Assembly: GCF_051020955.1 (NCBI RefSeq)
Contig: NW_027476262.1
Location: 186,001 to 250,000 of the forward strand
Direction of reading: 5' to 3'
Source of the DNA: Megalopta genalis
Taxonomy: Eukaryota > Arthropoda > Insecta > Hymenoptera > Halictidae
Length of the DNA: 64,000 nucleotides
Shown: positions 21,801 to 35,159 of the stretch, piece by piece
Numbering within the stretch: position 1 is the first letter of the stretch
Layout of the letters: each line of letters starts with the position of its first letter
The notes under the pieces: model-generated
Told to the model about the DNA's origin: nothing
Seen by the model: only the letters and a program-made list of their open reading frames with translations
Database searches by the model: none
Made by a program: the position numbers and the translations under genes

Positions 21801-23685
21801 GGAAATAAAAATGGCGGACTTAGCATAAAATAATAATCTGTCTGTTCTGACCCACAACTTTTTTGCTATTTCATTAACATTGGATATCGAAATCTAAACT
21901 TGTATTTTAAAAAATTGGAGTTTGAATAGTTTTCTAATTGTGGTTTAAGATGGAGACCTAACTTCCGGTTACTTTAGAATTTACTAAATCTAGCTTAAAC
22001 CCTAGAAAACGCCATTTATATTTTCTAGTCGGATCTTCCTTCGGATACTTAATTTTGAAAATAAATTACAAAAGGACTGTGGAAAATGCCTCCCTCTCTT
22101 TAAGAATTATTTAAACACGTTTAAATGTTCGTAATATTGTAAAACAGTGTATCGTCGTAATCAGGAGAATTTGTAGAATTATTCTACGCAAATATCATGC
22201 GTGTGGCATTCACGGTTAAAGAAAAATGAAAAATTTTCAATTAAGAAGCTAAAAGAAGTTGTAGTCGACAGTTTGACGTTTCGTTTTAAAATGAATTTTT
22301 ATAATCTAAAACAAATTTTAGATTATAATGATTTCTAAATTTGTGGTAAAATCGTAAAAATCGTTACGTACGCTCCTTGAGGAAGATTATGGTCTCCCTG
22401 ACCGACTGCAGCGATTTCTTCGATATTATATCGTCGTCTGCGTCCTGTCTGCCAAGAAACATATCAGAAACTGAATTTCACAAAATTACAAAATTTTTTG
22501 ATTTTTGATAGCCAAACATTACAATGACCTCTGAAAAAATATGTGTAAATATGCACAAAATAGCGATGATCTTCAATACTTGGAAGAAAATGATCTCGAA
22601 AGAAAAGAAGAACATCAATCGTAATATTCTTAGCTCTGAACTAAAGAAAGTTGGCACATATTTTTGATATCAGCAAAAATACGAAAATATTTTATTATAC
22701 AGGGTAAAATAAAATAAACTAACTAAAATAACGAAATATTTAATTTCTCACTGATTTTAACCAAATAAATCGTACAACAATAAACCTAAATACATTTGAC
22801 GATTTCTTTGAGTTTTATTAATTAGTCTATTTGGACATAAATACAAGTGATATTTGTTAGAATTTTATAAAATAACAAGAAATCCAGTAAAATCGAATGT
22901 AGTACTTCAGAACAGTCAATAATTTCATTCAACCGATCACAATAAATTTCATCGGGGAGCACATAATTATAAAATTCCAATGAAACTAATACAATAAATT
23001 TCATTAAAGTCCGCGTGTCCGCGATCAAATGAGGAACCCGGCGGAAGCTGAGAACCGGGTAGATCCGTGGCCATAAATAACGCAAAATAATATTCAGCCG
23101 GGTTAATTAAAAATAATATTTCATTGTGGACGCGGTGCGCGGCGCGGATCTCCATTATCCTCCGCCATTTTTAAAAACGCGATAGGACCGACCGACTCGT
23201 TTCCATTCCGAATTCCGTCAGGTAGTTTATTAAAAAGAAAAAATGAAACGCATAAAACAACGGAAAGAAATCAAAGCGTTCGGGCTAAGAAAAAACAATC
23301 AAGAGCGTGTTCGTGTCACGTTCGCTTTAACTGATTCATGCTAGCGATAATTAAACGCAAGCTCGGCCGCGTCGGCCGACTTGTTAGTCCCGAGATAATT
23401 ATTGTTCGGCAGGCAATTATAATTCTTACTTTACTGTGTTGCCGGGCGTGTGATCGCCGATCTTAATGATCCTAATTGCACCGATAACCTTTCGCAGCGC
23501 GTTGATTTTGTAATTAAATCCGCGCAGATCGACGAGCTAGTCGCGAGCCATTTTTATCCGCTGATAAAACCGGAATATATTTATGAAATGTTACAGAATT
23601 ATTTCTTCATTTATGAGGTTCTTGAGAATTAATTTATGAGAATTCGTGGATCGTATCGAGCAAAAATTTTAATAAAATAAATGAT
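21801..23685. other. AT-rich intergenic stretch
   Basis: No supported gene. A moderately GC-rich, CpG-containing patch at 22995-23470 has no recognisable product. Everything else is AT-rich with frequent stops. Confidence 0.4.
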
Positions 23686-23689
23686 AGTA

Positions 23690-23945
23690 CATAATATGTA
23701 GTAAGAAGATTATGTTAGCAAACAAACTAATTTATTCAATAGATTTTAAACAATTTTAGATCAGTCTTCCATTTTAAACAATTTTAAATTAGCCTTTGAT
23801 CACAAACAATATTAAATCAGTTTTCCATTTTAAGGAATTTTAAATTAGCCTTTGATCATAAACAATTTTAAGTCAGTCTGCGATTTTAGACAATTTTAAA
23901 TCAGTCTTCAATTTTAAACGATTTTACACATTTTGTAGTCAAAAT
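23690..23945. repeat. Degenerate tandem repeat (TTTTAAACAATTTTAAATCAG)
   Basis: Five to seven units of about 30-55 bp, built from TTTTAAACAATTTTAAATC alternating with AGTCTTCCA or AGCCTTTGATC. No coding signal. Confidence 0.7.
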
Positions 23946-24089
23946 TTAATCATCCATTTTTTTTATTTTGTACATCAATTAAGAATAAAATATTAATGGT
24001 GCTTTATTTAGAATTTGTAGTCTTTTTTGTGAAAATCATATTGTTCTAGTTAAGGGATAAAGGTGTGAAAGTGAACAATTCACGGAGTA

Positions 24090-24825
24090 AAAAAGTCCAT
24101 TTCTGATCTAGGGACTTCGATGATGTTCTATTTGATATATAGGAATTTTTATGATATTCTATTAAACATATAGGAACTTTGATGATGCATTGTTTGTGAT
24201 CGAGCGATCTCTATTATTTTCTGTATGAGGACTAGAGACTTTGATTCTTCTTCATTTGTAATTTAGGGGCTTCCATGATATGATTACAATGTTCTATTTG
24301 ACATGTAGGGACTTTGATGATGCCTTATTTTCGGTCTAGAAATTTTTGTTATTTTCTGTTTGAGGACTTTGATTTTGCTCCATTTGTGATCCAGGGACTT
24401 TAAAGATATTCCGTTGGATGATACATAGATTTTTACGCTAATTTTCTTTAGATTTAGAGACTTTGATGATATTTCGTTTGCATACTAGAGACTTTTTTAT
24501 ATACCGTTTAAAAAGCATAATTATAGCTGTAATCTAGGGACTTTCATGATGTTCCCTTTGAATATGGGAAATCTTGTCTGCGATCTAGGAATTTACATTA
24601 TTTTCTGTATGAGAGATCTAGACACTTTGATGATGTTCAATTTAAGGTATAGGGATTATTATAATATCTATATTTGAGATGCAATGATTTCGATGATTCT
24701 TGCTTGCAATCTAGGGATTTTCGTTATATCCCGTTTCAGGTTTACTGTTTTTCATTACACATCGATCGAGATCTAGGCACCTCGTTCCGTTTTGAAATCT
24801 AGGAACTTTTTGATTTCGTTTCAGG
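24090..24825. repeat. Degenerate tandem repeat, unit about 50-60 bp
   Basis: Recurring GATCTAGGGACTTTGATGAT and TTCTATTTGA blocks, with about twelve diverged units. It runs directly into the decayed repeat gene at 24830, so it may be intronic or upstream sequence of that locus. Confidence 0.65.
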
Positions 24826-24829
24826 GTCT

Positions 24830-26509
24830 CGTTGCCATTCTCAAGGGTTGCACGTCACGATGATGCAGAATCTACACTATGGTACAGCGGCAAAGGACGG
24901 TCCCAGCAACCCAAATACCGCACCAACCCCTTATCAGTCAATTCCTATAATCCATATTACGGTGCCGCTCGAGGCAGAGGTGGCGCAGAAATCGGCAGGG
25001 CCTGAGGCGCCGGCGGACGCGAGGTATCCCGCGCTCTCCAGTCCTGGGACATCTATCCTGACCTGGCTCCTGCTCCAGCCTCCCCTTTTAGCAATATAAA
25101 AATGTCGAAACCACCTGTAGCGCCGTTTCAACCCCTTGACCCAGACTCCAAAAGACTATTTCAACTCCTTGGCCCAGGCTCCTATGCACCATTTCAACCC
25201 TTTGGCCCTGGCTCCAACGCACCGTTTCAACTACTTGGCCCAGATTCCAGTGCACCATTTCAACCCCTTGGCCCAGGCTCCAAAGGACTATTTCAACTCC
25301 TTAGCCCAGGCTCCAAAGGAATATTTCAACTCCTTAGCCCTGCTCCAATGCACCATTTCAACTCCTAGGCCCAGGCTCCAAAGGACTATTTCAATCCCTT
25401 GGCCCTGGCTCCAACGCACCGTTTCAACTCCTTGGCCCAGATTCCAGTGCATCATTTCAACCTCTTGTCCCAGGCTCCAAAGGACTATTTCAATCCCTTA
25501 GCCTAGGCTCCAAAGGACTATTTCAACTCCTTGGCTCAGGCTTCAAAGGACCATTTCAACCCCTTGGCTCAGGCTCCAATGGACCGTTTCAATTCTTTGG
25601 CCCAGGCTCCAATGGACAATTTCAACCCCTTGGTCCAGGTTCCAATGGACCGTTTCAACCCCTTCGCCCAGGCTCCAATGGAATGTTTCAACCCCTTGAC
25701 CCAGGCCTCAATGGACCGTTTCAACCCCTTGACCCAGGCAACAATGGACCATTTCAACCCCTTCGCTCAGGCTCCAGTGGACCATTTCAACCCCTTGACC
25801 TAGGCTCCAAGGCTCAATTGAGGAAGCTCGACCTCTTCGATCCGGCAGAGCCTAATTTCACATCGGTGAATCGTGGATTCCTCAACTATGATCTATCTGA
25901 TCCATCGAAATCAATTTTCGAGGACTCCAGTGAGGAGGATCCTGTTCCTCTTTACCACTCGCACTATCCCAGAAAACAGTTTGATTCGAGGACAGACGTT
26001 TCCGATCTTAGGAGACCAGCAGTACAGTTGAATAGAACCGAGTTGATAGATCCAAGGAATCCAGGATTACCGATAGACCAAGCGAACCCCAGAAAAGTCA
26101 ACATCTTGGGGCTGTGTTGAGCCAGGGACTTGTCGAGTTGCTGGAAGATCAGTCTAGGGTCCTCAGAGTCGGTAAACCTCAGAAAGATCAAACTCGGGAC
26201 AGCAGAATGGCGCAGAGACTTAGCGTATTGCCAGGGAACCAGTCCAGGGAGTCGAGGATGGCGCAAAACCATAATCAACTTCAGGACCGTAGAATGACTC
26301 ACGAGCTTGTACATGTTCAAGGGAATCAACTTAGGGACTCTAAGATGGCTGGTAGGTTCCGGCAGCATCAAGATGCTCAGCCCAAGGACTTCAAGATGGC
26401 TAACAGGTTCGGCCAAGGCGATCAGTTTAGGAACATGAGGTTGGCTGACAAATTGATGACGAGGCTAAGGAGAAGAAGGATACCGTGGATGAAAAAAATG
26501 TTCCAATGA
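24830..26509 (+). pseudogene. Decayed gene for a protein with 11-residue FQPLGPGSNGP repeats
   Basis: After a TTTCAG acceptor-like site (24823-24828) a protein-like frame gives YNPYYGAARGRGGAEIG, an in-frame TGA, then SWDIYPDLAPAPASPF and about 20 units of 11 residues (FQPLGPGSNGP) encoded by a 33-bp repeat (25120-25800). The frame shifts at least once around 25340-25540. It continues with a unique acidic segment (KLDLFDPAEPNFTSVN and SEEDPVPLYHSHYPRK), and shifts again near 26100. The last part is a basic segment of diverged 18-residue repeats (SRMAQ/SKMAG) ending at 26509. The repeat is extracellular-matrix- or cuticle-like in composition; the family is not recognised. The lesions could also be small introns or assembly errors. 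Confidence 0.5.
25120..25800 (+). repeat. 33-bp minisatellite inside the decayed gene
   Basis: About 20 units of 33 bp (parts: CCAGGCTCCAATGGACC then GTTTCAACCCCTTGGC). All three frames are open over long stretches, because the unit length is a multiple of three and the unit has few stop-like codons. Only the FQPLGPGSNGP frame joins smoothly to the unique flanks. Confidence 0.9.
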
Positions 26510-26639
26510 ACGCGAACGACGGGATATTCCTAAGTCATATCGATTATGATCTGCCGGAGGAAATGACCACACAAACTCTGGAGATCGATATCATGCCTGT
26601 TACTCGATAGTCCGAAGACTACAATAGAAAGAGTCTAGG

Positions 26640-27260
26640 GAATTATTTTCACAGAGTTGGTGGTTTTTGCTTTTAATGGGAATAATGGGGATTACTTTTA
26701 GTAATTGTTACTTTAAAATAGTGGATATTATTTTTAGTGGATTGGCAATTGTGTTTTATAGTGGATATTATTTTTATTATGTAAGTTAGTTACTTTACTA
26801 GTTACTTTCAATGTTGGGAATTATTTTTAAAGGATTGGCAACTGTTACTTTCAACATTAGGAATTATTTTGACTAGATTAGAAATTGTCTCTTTCAATAT
26901 TGGGAATTATTTTGACTAGATTGGAAATTGTCGCTTTCAATATTGGGAATTATTTTTAATAGATTGGCAATTTATACTTTCAATACTGGGAATTATTTTT
27001 AATAGATTGGCAACTGTTATTTTCAATAGTGAAGATTACATTTAATAGATTGGCAATTACTGTTTTCAATAGTGGGGATTACTTTGACTAGATTGGCAAT
27101 TATCACTTTCAATATTGGGAATTATTTTTAATACTTTGGCAATTGTCACTTTCAATAATGGGGATTATATTTAACAGATTGGCAATTTGAATTCTTAGTA
27201 GTCGGGATTAGTTTCATTAGTTTGGCAATTGTCACTTTCAATAATGAGAATTATTTTTCA
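26640..27260 (+). repeat. Degenerate tandem repeat, unit about 43 bp
   Basis: About a dozen units built from GGGAATTATTTTTAATAG, ATTGGCAATTGTCAC and TTTCAATA. No coding potential; it follows the decayed gene directly. Confidence 0.8.
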
Positions 27261-27629
27261 CCGGTGAAATAATGATGGCTGCTTTTTGTAATATGAAATT
27301 TGGAGGCTAAAAACGTATCGATGACAATTCTTGTGCATTTAGCTTCGAATTTAAGAGAATTATAGTTCTTAATTAATTTGTTATAAATTGTTAATCAGTT
27401 GATTGTTAAATTGTTAAATTGTTAATGATTAAATTGTTAATCAGCATGACCAGTTTTTATTGTATTGTACAAAGACCTTAATAATAGAAACGATTATTTC
27501 TAGCAGAAATCCCTAAAAAATCATTTTATTAATGGGGAATCGAACGACGTGCAATCGACAAAAGGTCACTCATTAGGCTTTCAATTTCGTAGAGCCATAG
27601 CCTTCTTTAGTGCTGTTTATTCACGTTTT

Positions 27630-28335
27630 CCCGATAAGATCGAACAGTGAACTGTTAGATCTACGGAGGTCGTAAGTCTCCGATTAAATCGTGTATGACA
27701 CCGAGTCTGCGCGATTCCCTATGACTCTTTCGAGTGATACGGATAGTAGATTGATAAAGAATAGTTTTAACACTGACTGATATCAATAACACTATGTTTT
27801 AACATAACATAACAATTTTTAACGCTAGGGTGACTAACTGTACTTGGCTTAGAATGAATTGAGTTGATGGTGAGACTATCGATGAAATCTTGACCGAAGT
27901 CTTTATGCGTTGATGACTGGTTATTATCTGTCCGTTCGTTGTCTGTTTTGTTTTTTAAGAAGAATCGTTAGCGGTGTGAAGTTTTTAATGAGACACTCGG
28001 ATTCAATGTTTTTTCAAGTTATCCGGATCTAGAATGATCGGTTAAAAAATTGTGAACAAGGGAAAAAGTGACCACCCCGAACTAATAGTCACTTGCAGGT
28101 ATGAATCGTACGTGCGACTGAATCTCGCAAAGAATCCGCCTGTCTTGAAGGTTGATCGTCGCAGGTAATAAGACTGGGGAAAAAGATATTGCCTTGGGTA
28201 ATCGGAGTTGTGGAGAAGGTAACGGGAATACGTGACGGTGAGAGAATTTTGGCGACCAGATGTAGGCAGCGTTGAAGGAAATATTACAGGCAGGAAATAA
28301 CGGCTTTTCGGTATAATTAGATACTATTATCGTCA
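27630..28335 (+). mobile_element. Dispersed LTR-like repeat, uninterrupted copy
   Basis: About 700 bp is shared at high identity with 46425-47215, beginning CCCGATAAGATCGAACAGTG and ending TTAGATACTATTAT. A TGTTAG motif soon after the start and a GGAACA motif at the far end of the 46-kb copy would give TG...CA ends, so an LTR is one reading. There is no coding sequence, and short target duplications could not be confirmed. The element class is uncertain. Confidence 0.6.
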
Positions 28336-28579
28336 GTTATGAATACTGTAATAGTCGTTAAATTTGATTAAATATTATTGTTATTATGCAAATAGAATAC
28401 AGATTCATTTACAATAACTGTTATCGTATACGAATTAATTTTATATGCTTTTAGAGATTACTGATTATTGAAACATTAGACAAGTCCAATTAATAATATT
28501 ACAATTAGAGCGATTGAAAGTGACACAAAATTTAATGTCAATAAAATCAAAATAATTTTTCTAATAATGCGGGACTTGA

Positions 28580-29350
28580 AAAAATAGTTGTGCCCTGTTA
28601 TGATTTATGCAACAAACTGTTACAAAATTGACACAATTGAGAACAAAATAATTTATTCCAATAATGTAGAAGTTGCAATGTTTAAAAATATCTACAAAAT
28701 TAAAGAAACTACAAAAAACTTATTGAAACAGGAAATGACTCTTGCAACAATGTTGACGTTAAAACAAGGACTGTGTTCCACTATAATTTATGCAACAAAC
28801 TAGTCTACGTCAAAATGAAAAACCAGAAACATTAAAAAACACCGTAAAAGTTTAAATTTGGTACAAGTTAAAACAAAATAATTCTTGCAACTATTAATCA
28901 ACGAAGTGAAAAACAACGAAAAAGGTTGACACGATTAAGAACAATGCGATTTGTTTTTCAAATATCATAAATATTAAAAATCCACTCAAAATAAAAAAAC
29001 TCGCATTTTGTAAAGACAAAATAATTGTTCCAGCAATGTCGAAGTTAAAATATGAGCTCTGTCTCGCTACGGTTTATGCAATAAATTAATCTACTTCGAA
29101 GTAAAGAACGGCAAGAAAACTAGACATGATTAGGAACAATGCGATTTAATTTAAAAAAATCGTGAATATTAAAAATCCGCTTAATAATAGGAAAACTCAC
29201 ACAAATAAAGACAAGACAACAATATCGATGTTAAAAAATGAGCTGTGTCTCGCTACGGTTTACGCAACAAATTAAACTACTCTGAAATTAAAAACAACGA
29301 AAAAATTGACATGATTGAGAACAATGCGATTTGTTCTGTAAAAATCATAA
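28580..29350. repeat. Degenerate tandem repeat, unit about 190 bp
   Basis: Diverged copies near 28590, 28780, 29065 and 29250 each contain TATGCAACAAACT or GGTTTATGCAATAAATTA, a GACA(C/T)GATTGAGAACAA block and an A-rich part. The last two copies are the most similar. Confidence 0.65.
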
Positions 29351-30480
29351 ATATTAAAAATCTGTTGAAAAATAAAAAAGACTCACACGAGTAAATGCGA
29401 GATCGTTTTCCCAACAATATGAACGGCGAAAATGTAGCTGTTCCTTTTGGATAGACAACTGGATAAGTCCCCTTAATAGAAACGATCTGACACGTGCTAC
29501 GTCGCAGCTGTTCTCTCTGTTCCGACGGCGTAGTTCCAATCAAAACCCGGCGGAGATAAGAAAAGTTCATGGTTTCCGATGAAAGGAAGAACCCGAGATT
29601 GAGACTTAGTTTTACAGACACACAGAGGGTGGAGAAAGTATCCGTACGTTGCGGATGAAAGAAAGAATCCCTGCGCGGAATCGCAGAACAGCTTAAGGTG
29701 AACGGAAACGACCGACGAAACCAACTTCTGCCCGGTCAGCTGTGGCTCGATCTACGGTGTATTGAAATCTCTCAACAGTTAATTTTTTAAATTTAATGTC
29801 GTTAAAAAAATTGTAGCATATTTAATTTCCTAATCAATGTTTCGTTAAATATTTTATCTGGACGAATGTCTTAAAATATTTCCTAAAACAGGCCTGTTAT
29901 ATAATATTGCATAAATACCTGCTCACGATCTAATTTCCAATTGCAATGACTCGAACAGTATTCCATTGATACCATTCTTTTAATGTTAACCGTTTAATTT
30001 CATTAATCTCTCATTTCTGTTCCCACGTGACTGAATAAAACACTTAATAATACATTACATAATTACAATATTCATGGAAATTCTCGTCCTCGTACATCAT
30101 ATTACAAAAATTAAAATTGGAGAATTTCCTTTATCATCGAAAAGATTTTTCATTATAAAAATAAAATAAAAACGCTGTTAATCCTTTGTTAATTTATATG
30201 TTTTCTTGAATTTAGGAACCAGCACTAATAATAAATGAGTAACTAAATGAATAATAAGTAAATCTGTCGAATTTTATAATTAGACATATCTAATTAGATA
30301 TGTTTTATAATTATAATGTTATTATAATACGATTAGACTAAATAATTATATTATAATGTTATAATAGAATTGTTTACGAATGATATTCTATAAATACGAC
30401 GATTATCAAATATATAATTTTGTATATAAAATTTTTTATGATTTTTGTGAAATGCGTTTATAATTTTGGTAAGATGTTTT
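29351..30480. other. Intergenic stretch, GC-richer at 29390-29760
   Basis: The 29390-29760 patch has two modest open frames on the minus strand but no recognisable protein or splice pattern. The remainder is AT-rich, including runs such as TTATAATTATAATG near 30300-30370. Nothing else is supported. Confidence 0.35.
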
Positions 30481-30700
30481 TATAATCTTTATTAAATGTT
30501 TTGTTAGGGATATCTTCGTATCCCTTAGTGCCTCATCCTGGCCGCCCCGAGGTCGTCGCCGACGCGTCACCGGCGCGTCCACCGCGTACCACTCTGCTTG
30601 TTTCTTATGGTCACAGTCTGTGGGACCCATGTGCACGCTAGCCACGTTTTGTACTAATGTTTATTAAACCACGTTGTGTTAAGTAATTAACCTGTGTCTC
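30480..30700 (-). other. GC-rich patch, possibly a LINE 3' fragment
   Basis: An isolated GC-rich segment in AT-rich DNA encodes on the minus strand WYAVDAPVTRRRRPRGGQ followed by DEALRDT. The TRRRRPRGG stretch loosely resembles the basic C-terminus of some LINE ORF2 proteins. The frame then runs into A-rich sequence, as a 3' end would. Too short to assign. Confidence 0.2.
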
Positions 30701-30734
30701 TCACTTCCATACCTCTTATCATGTTTCTATCATT

Positions 30735-30870
30735 TTTAGAAAATGTTTCCTCGATTAATAAAATGTAGTTATAATTCTTACAAAATGTAGTTGTAATTCT
30801 TACAAAATGTAGTTATAATTCTTAGAAAATGTTTCTATAATTCTTATAAAATGTTTAAATAACTTTTATA
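30735..30870 (+). repeat. Short tandem repeat (about 21-22 bp unit)
   Basis: Four to six units of TTATAATTCTTACAAAATG with small variations. No coding potential. Confidence 0.75.
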
Positions 30871-33800
30871 AAATGAATGATGAGAAGTTTGATACAAAAT
30901 TTGCAAGCTTTCCGTGAGATTAGGGTTATCCAGAAGTTCTGGAAAAATATTAATCCTTCGCTCCTGCGTTGTCATATTTTCGTTTCGTTATCGGATATAA
31001 ATGATTCAGCTAGAGCCGATAATCGAATGCTTTTTTCGAATACAAAAGTGAGTTTGGTTTTTATTTCCTGTGGATTGAGATTCTCTTCGCTCTGCGTGAA
31101 TACATTGGCATGCATATCATACTAACTGTTGTTGCTGCAAACTGCATTGATTTTAATCGCGCAAATTTTCTCATATATTACCATCGAAATCTAACATGAG
31201 TATTTCAACGAGATTTAATGTGCAGTAATATTAGATTAAAAATTACAAAATTTAAATTTGTTGCATTCAATTCATTTATTTTGTGTATAATAATCTAGTT
31301 TTATTTTGAGTTTATTCAATATTTATAGTTTATAGACATAATTATTTATAGTTCATTTAGAACTCTTTTTACATGTACACAATTATTTATATCTTTTATA
31401 CGATTTATTCTATATACACATACGTAATTATTTATATTTTATTCAAGGTATATTTTATACGATATATTTTATACAATTATTCATATTTTATTTCTAATTT
31501 ACTCTATATGTACATAATTATTAATGTCTTCTCGAAAATATACATATCTACATGTAATTTTAGTGACGCCTTATTTCAAATTCATTTTGTATAAACATAA
31601 TTGTTTATGCTTTATTTATTTGTTCTATATACGCATCATTACATATGCTTTAATTAAATGCTGTCTTAATTGTTATACTTTAAAATTGATTTTATGCGTA
31701 ACTATTCAAATTTGACTTAAATTTTTCGACAAGATATATTAACGCAACAAACATTCCAAAAATAAAATTGACATTCGCGTAAACGATTCTTGAAAGTATT
31801 TCTATTTTAATAAATCAAATACTTGCTCGCCTCGAAATGCAATCAGCCATTTTGCATACAAACATTTGAGCGGAACACTGAATTGACATCCGCAAACTTA
31901 GAACTTCGAGTAACAAAACAACGGCTCCATTTCTTGATAAAAATCAAATTTCCCTTTCCAGCTTTATCCATTTCTTTTACCGTACTGTTTTAGAATTTTT
32001 CATATATTCCACGCCGGGGAACCGCTACACTCCAGCAGATTAACAATCTTTTTGTTTCTTCTCTCGTTCGGAGAACAAAGCAGGTTGATTTTATGGCCGC
32101 CATGCAATCTTTCGAGAGCGCGTTGCAAGAAGCAGTATAATTTCCGACAGAACCATTCCTCTGGCGTGGAAAGAATTTTACAGACTATTCCGGCTTCAGC
32201 TAATCTGTCCACAAAGTTTTAAGTCCATGATCTTATTACTCTCGTTTCGAAAAATGACCGAAGATCAATTTCTGTTTTGGTTGTTCCGATTTTTAGAAAA
32301 ACACTTCTATATAAAAGAATATTCGTACGTTCGTATAATTTTTCCTAAATAAACAGCGAGAATGGGATACTTTTAGATCATTTAAAAGTTATCCATTAAT
32401 AATATTATTAACATTAATATTATTCATATATTAACAATTTTAATATTAATACTAAAACATTTCAAAATTTCATATATTTGATTAATCATTTAATTGATTA
32501 ATCAATTAAATTAAACTTGCAAAGCAAAGTAATATGACATCGATTACTATTTCAACATTCTTATCTATTGCAAATCTTAATAGAATTAAGAAACTTTTAT
32601 GAATGAGCATAGAAATTAGATTTTAAATAATTTTGTCACTCGCATACAGGTGACGTAGTCAAAGTGTTAATGATGCAATTAATATAATTAAATAGTTTCA
32701 CTTAAGTTGGATATGTTAGAATTAACAGTTAATTTTTGTATAAATAATTTCGAAAATGAATATCTTATCGGTGTTTGGGTCAAAATAATTGGTACAAGTA
32801 GCTTTTTCAAGTGTCGGTAATTGGGACATCTGCATTATTTTTATTTTTCATTAATTTCACATCAAATTTATGCTTTCTACAAGTATTATATATATGCAAC
32901 AGATGAACAAAAAATCATGCTTAATGTGTCGGTAATTGGGACCCTTACCCTACAGTGCACGTTAGAGTGCATTCTTCTAGAGCACATTGAGCGTTATAAA
33001 ATAATGTACATCCTCGTCCAAAAGTATTGGGACTATATTTATTTAGCATAAATTATAATATTAAAAATAAACAAACATGGAAAATAAAGAAGAAATAAAG
33101 AAGAAGTAAATTTAAGAATAAGTTAAAATAATTCAGGCAATTTCCTATCGAATTTTCTGCAAGCCCCCTGATACTTTTGTAGGGGGGTGTACGAAGCACC
33201 CGGACACCGAGCGACTGCGATCTCTTTAAAAATCGAACGAGAATCAACGTTCTTGGAGAAAAAGCGCTCGTTTACGATTTGGTCCAGCAATTAATAATTA
33301 GTTTATTGGGTTGTTGGCGGTGAAACGTGCTCGACGTGCGGAACGCTTTAATTGAAATTGGAGCAGAAGCGGCTCCGTGGTCAATATTCCATGAATATTT
33401 AGCACTTGCGAAAGAACTCCATGAATGCCTCCTCCTCTGCCGGCATTATTAAATCGCCGGCGTCTACCGTAATGTATTGTGCGTTACGTATTGTCGGTGT
33501 ATGAAAACAAGCGCGAACGGCGCCGCGCCGCGCCGGGATAAAGGGAACGCAACCATAATATGCTGACGATAATGAAAGTGTGTTGCCGGCAAGAACGGTC
33601 AAAAGTGCCCTAAATTCGGCTCGCCGCGATGTCGAAATACGATGAAGCTGCAAATAACTTGTGCCAGCAGAAACCACCGCCTGCCGAAATATGGCTTTGC
33701 AATCGTTATTTGCAACGTTGTTTGTTAAATACGGGCCTTGAAACGCGACGCGGGCGACCTTTACCGCGATTCCGTGCCAATTCCCGTGATTCCGTATTTA

Positions 33801-35155
33801 ATTGTTGAGAAAATATTATTAGCAACGTTATAAGCAATTATTATTATTTTTATTATTTAAATTGGTTTCTTTCATGAATTCGGACGTATTTTGAACGAAG
33901 ACTTTGTGGAAATTGTGGAAGCTTTCATTGGACGGATGTTTTTTTAAACATTGTTTATACCGGCCTTTATTGGCAAATTTTTGACAATGGATTCGTTGAT
34001 AAATTTTGTCAGTATCTGATTTATTATACTTGTTTCTTATTTTTGGAATTGTAACTCAATTGTGATTATAAATGTTAATTGAAAATTCGATATTATTTCA
34101 CTTTATATATAAGTACGATTGTAATATTCAATCTTACTAACTTGGGCACACTTACAATGAAAATCATATAAAAGACTATGACTTTTCTTTTTGGCTTCTT
34201 TAATATTATAACTTTTAACAGCAACTTTCATTGTAAGTTAATTGTGATTTAATATCATTGATATTTCAATCAATTAATTTCAATCAGAACTTTGATTTCA
34301 ATTATCGATATTTATTAAAAATTTGCGGTAACCTCAATGTTATTATTACTGTAATTTTCAAGTTACTTTGGGCACGATTTCAATAAAAATTGTGTAGGAA
34401 CTGTATTTGAATGATCTTAATTCTTTTCCTTCATTTGATGTTGCAACTTTTAATAGCACATTTAATTGTATCTCTTATAATTTACTACCATTATCTTCAG
34501 AACAAAAATTGTAATTTAATTATGATTTACAATAACTACAAGTATCCAATACATTCGAATATACTGTAATTCGAATATACCGTGTCGATTATACTGAATA
34601 TACTGTAATTATCAGACTGCAGACTTTTATGCATTTATGGCAAAAATGTGTCACACTGTTTTCGACTTATCAAAACTATTCCAAGAAACAATTTATTTTT
34701 ACACAATGTAGATATTTCTTACAACCGTGTTGGAAAATTGATATTTTGCATAAAGATCCGCAGTTTAGTAATTACAATTATATGAAAACTCGATAAAAAT
34801 TATAATAACTCCTTGACAAGATAATTTAAGAGGCTTGTCTTAAATAGAACACCCTGTATAACTAGCGTTGACATTTCCAAAATATCACCGTAAACATTAA
34901 CATGTTCAACTTTCTGAAAAAACCCTCCTCAGGCCGTCGTAAAGAAGCAAGCTAACAATAAGTAAATAAAACCGCAGCGTTCATTCAACAGAAAAGTGTA
35001 CTTTGCAAGTGGAGGGACGTACTCCTTGGAAAAAAGATCACACTCCCCGACGTTTGAGCTTGACACACAATGTAAAATTACCTTGTTCAACTTTCTCCTA
35101 TTTACTACAGAAACAGCGGCTCTCTCGAAATACCATCGTTCCGACTATTGTATAT
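30871..35155. other. Long AT-rich intergenic stretch
   Basis: No supported gene. 31280-31600 is a loose TAATTATTTATATTTTAT array. Small CpG-bearing patches at 32020-32210 and 33180-33790 contain short minus-strand frames that I do not recognise. Near 34840-34860 the reverse complement of ACAGGGTGTTCT occurs, a motif also found at 20351 and 50552, as at the end of a DNA transposon. Otherwise empty. Confidence 0.4.
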
Positions 35156-35159
35156 ACAA

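Noticed and set aside
31373..31715. Membrane-protein-like YIIYIFYT frames in AT-rich DNA, also 19860-20102
   Set aside because: They are translations of TTATAT-type simple sequence, with no supporting signals.
32000..32212. Minus-strand 70-codon frame (DRLAEAGIVCKILSTPEEW...)
   Set aside because: It loosely resembles a receptor tail, but has no ATG, no splice-site pair and no partner exon, so it was not called.
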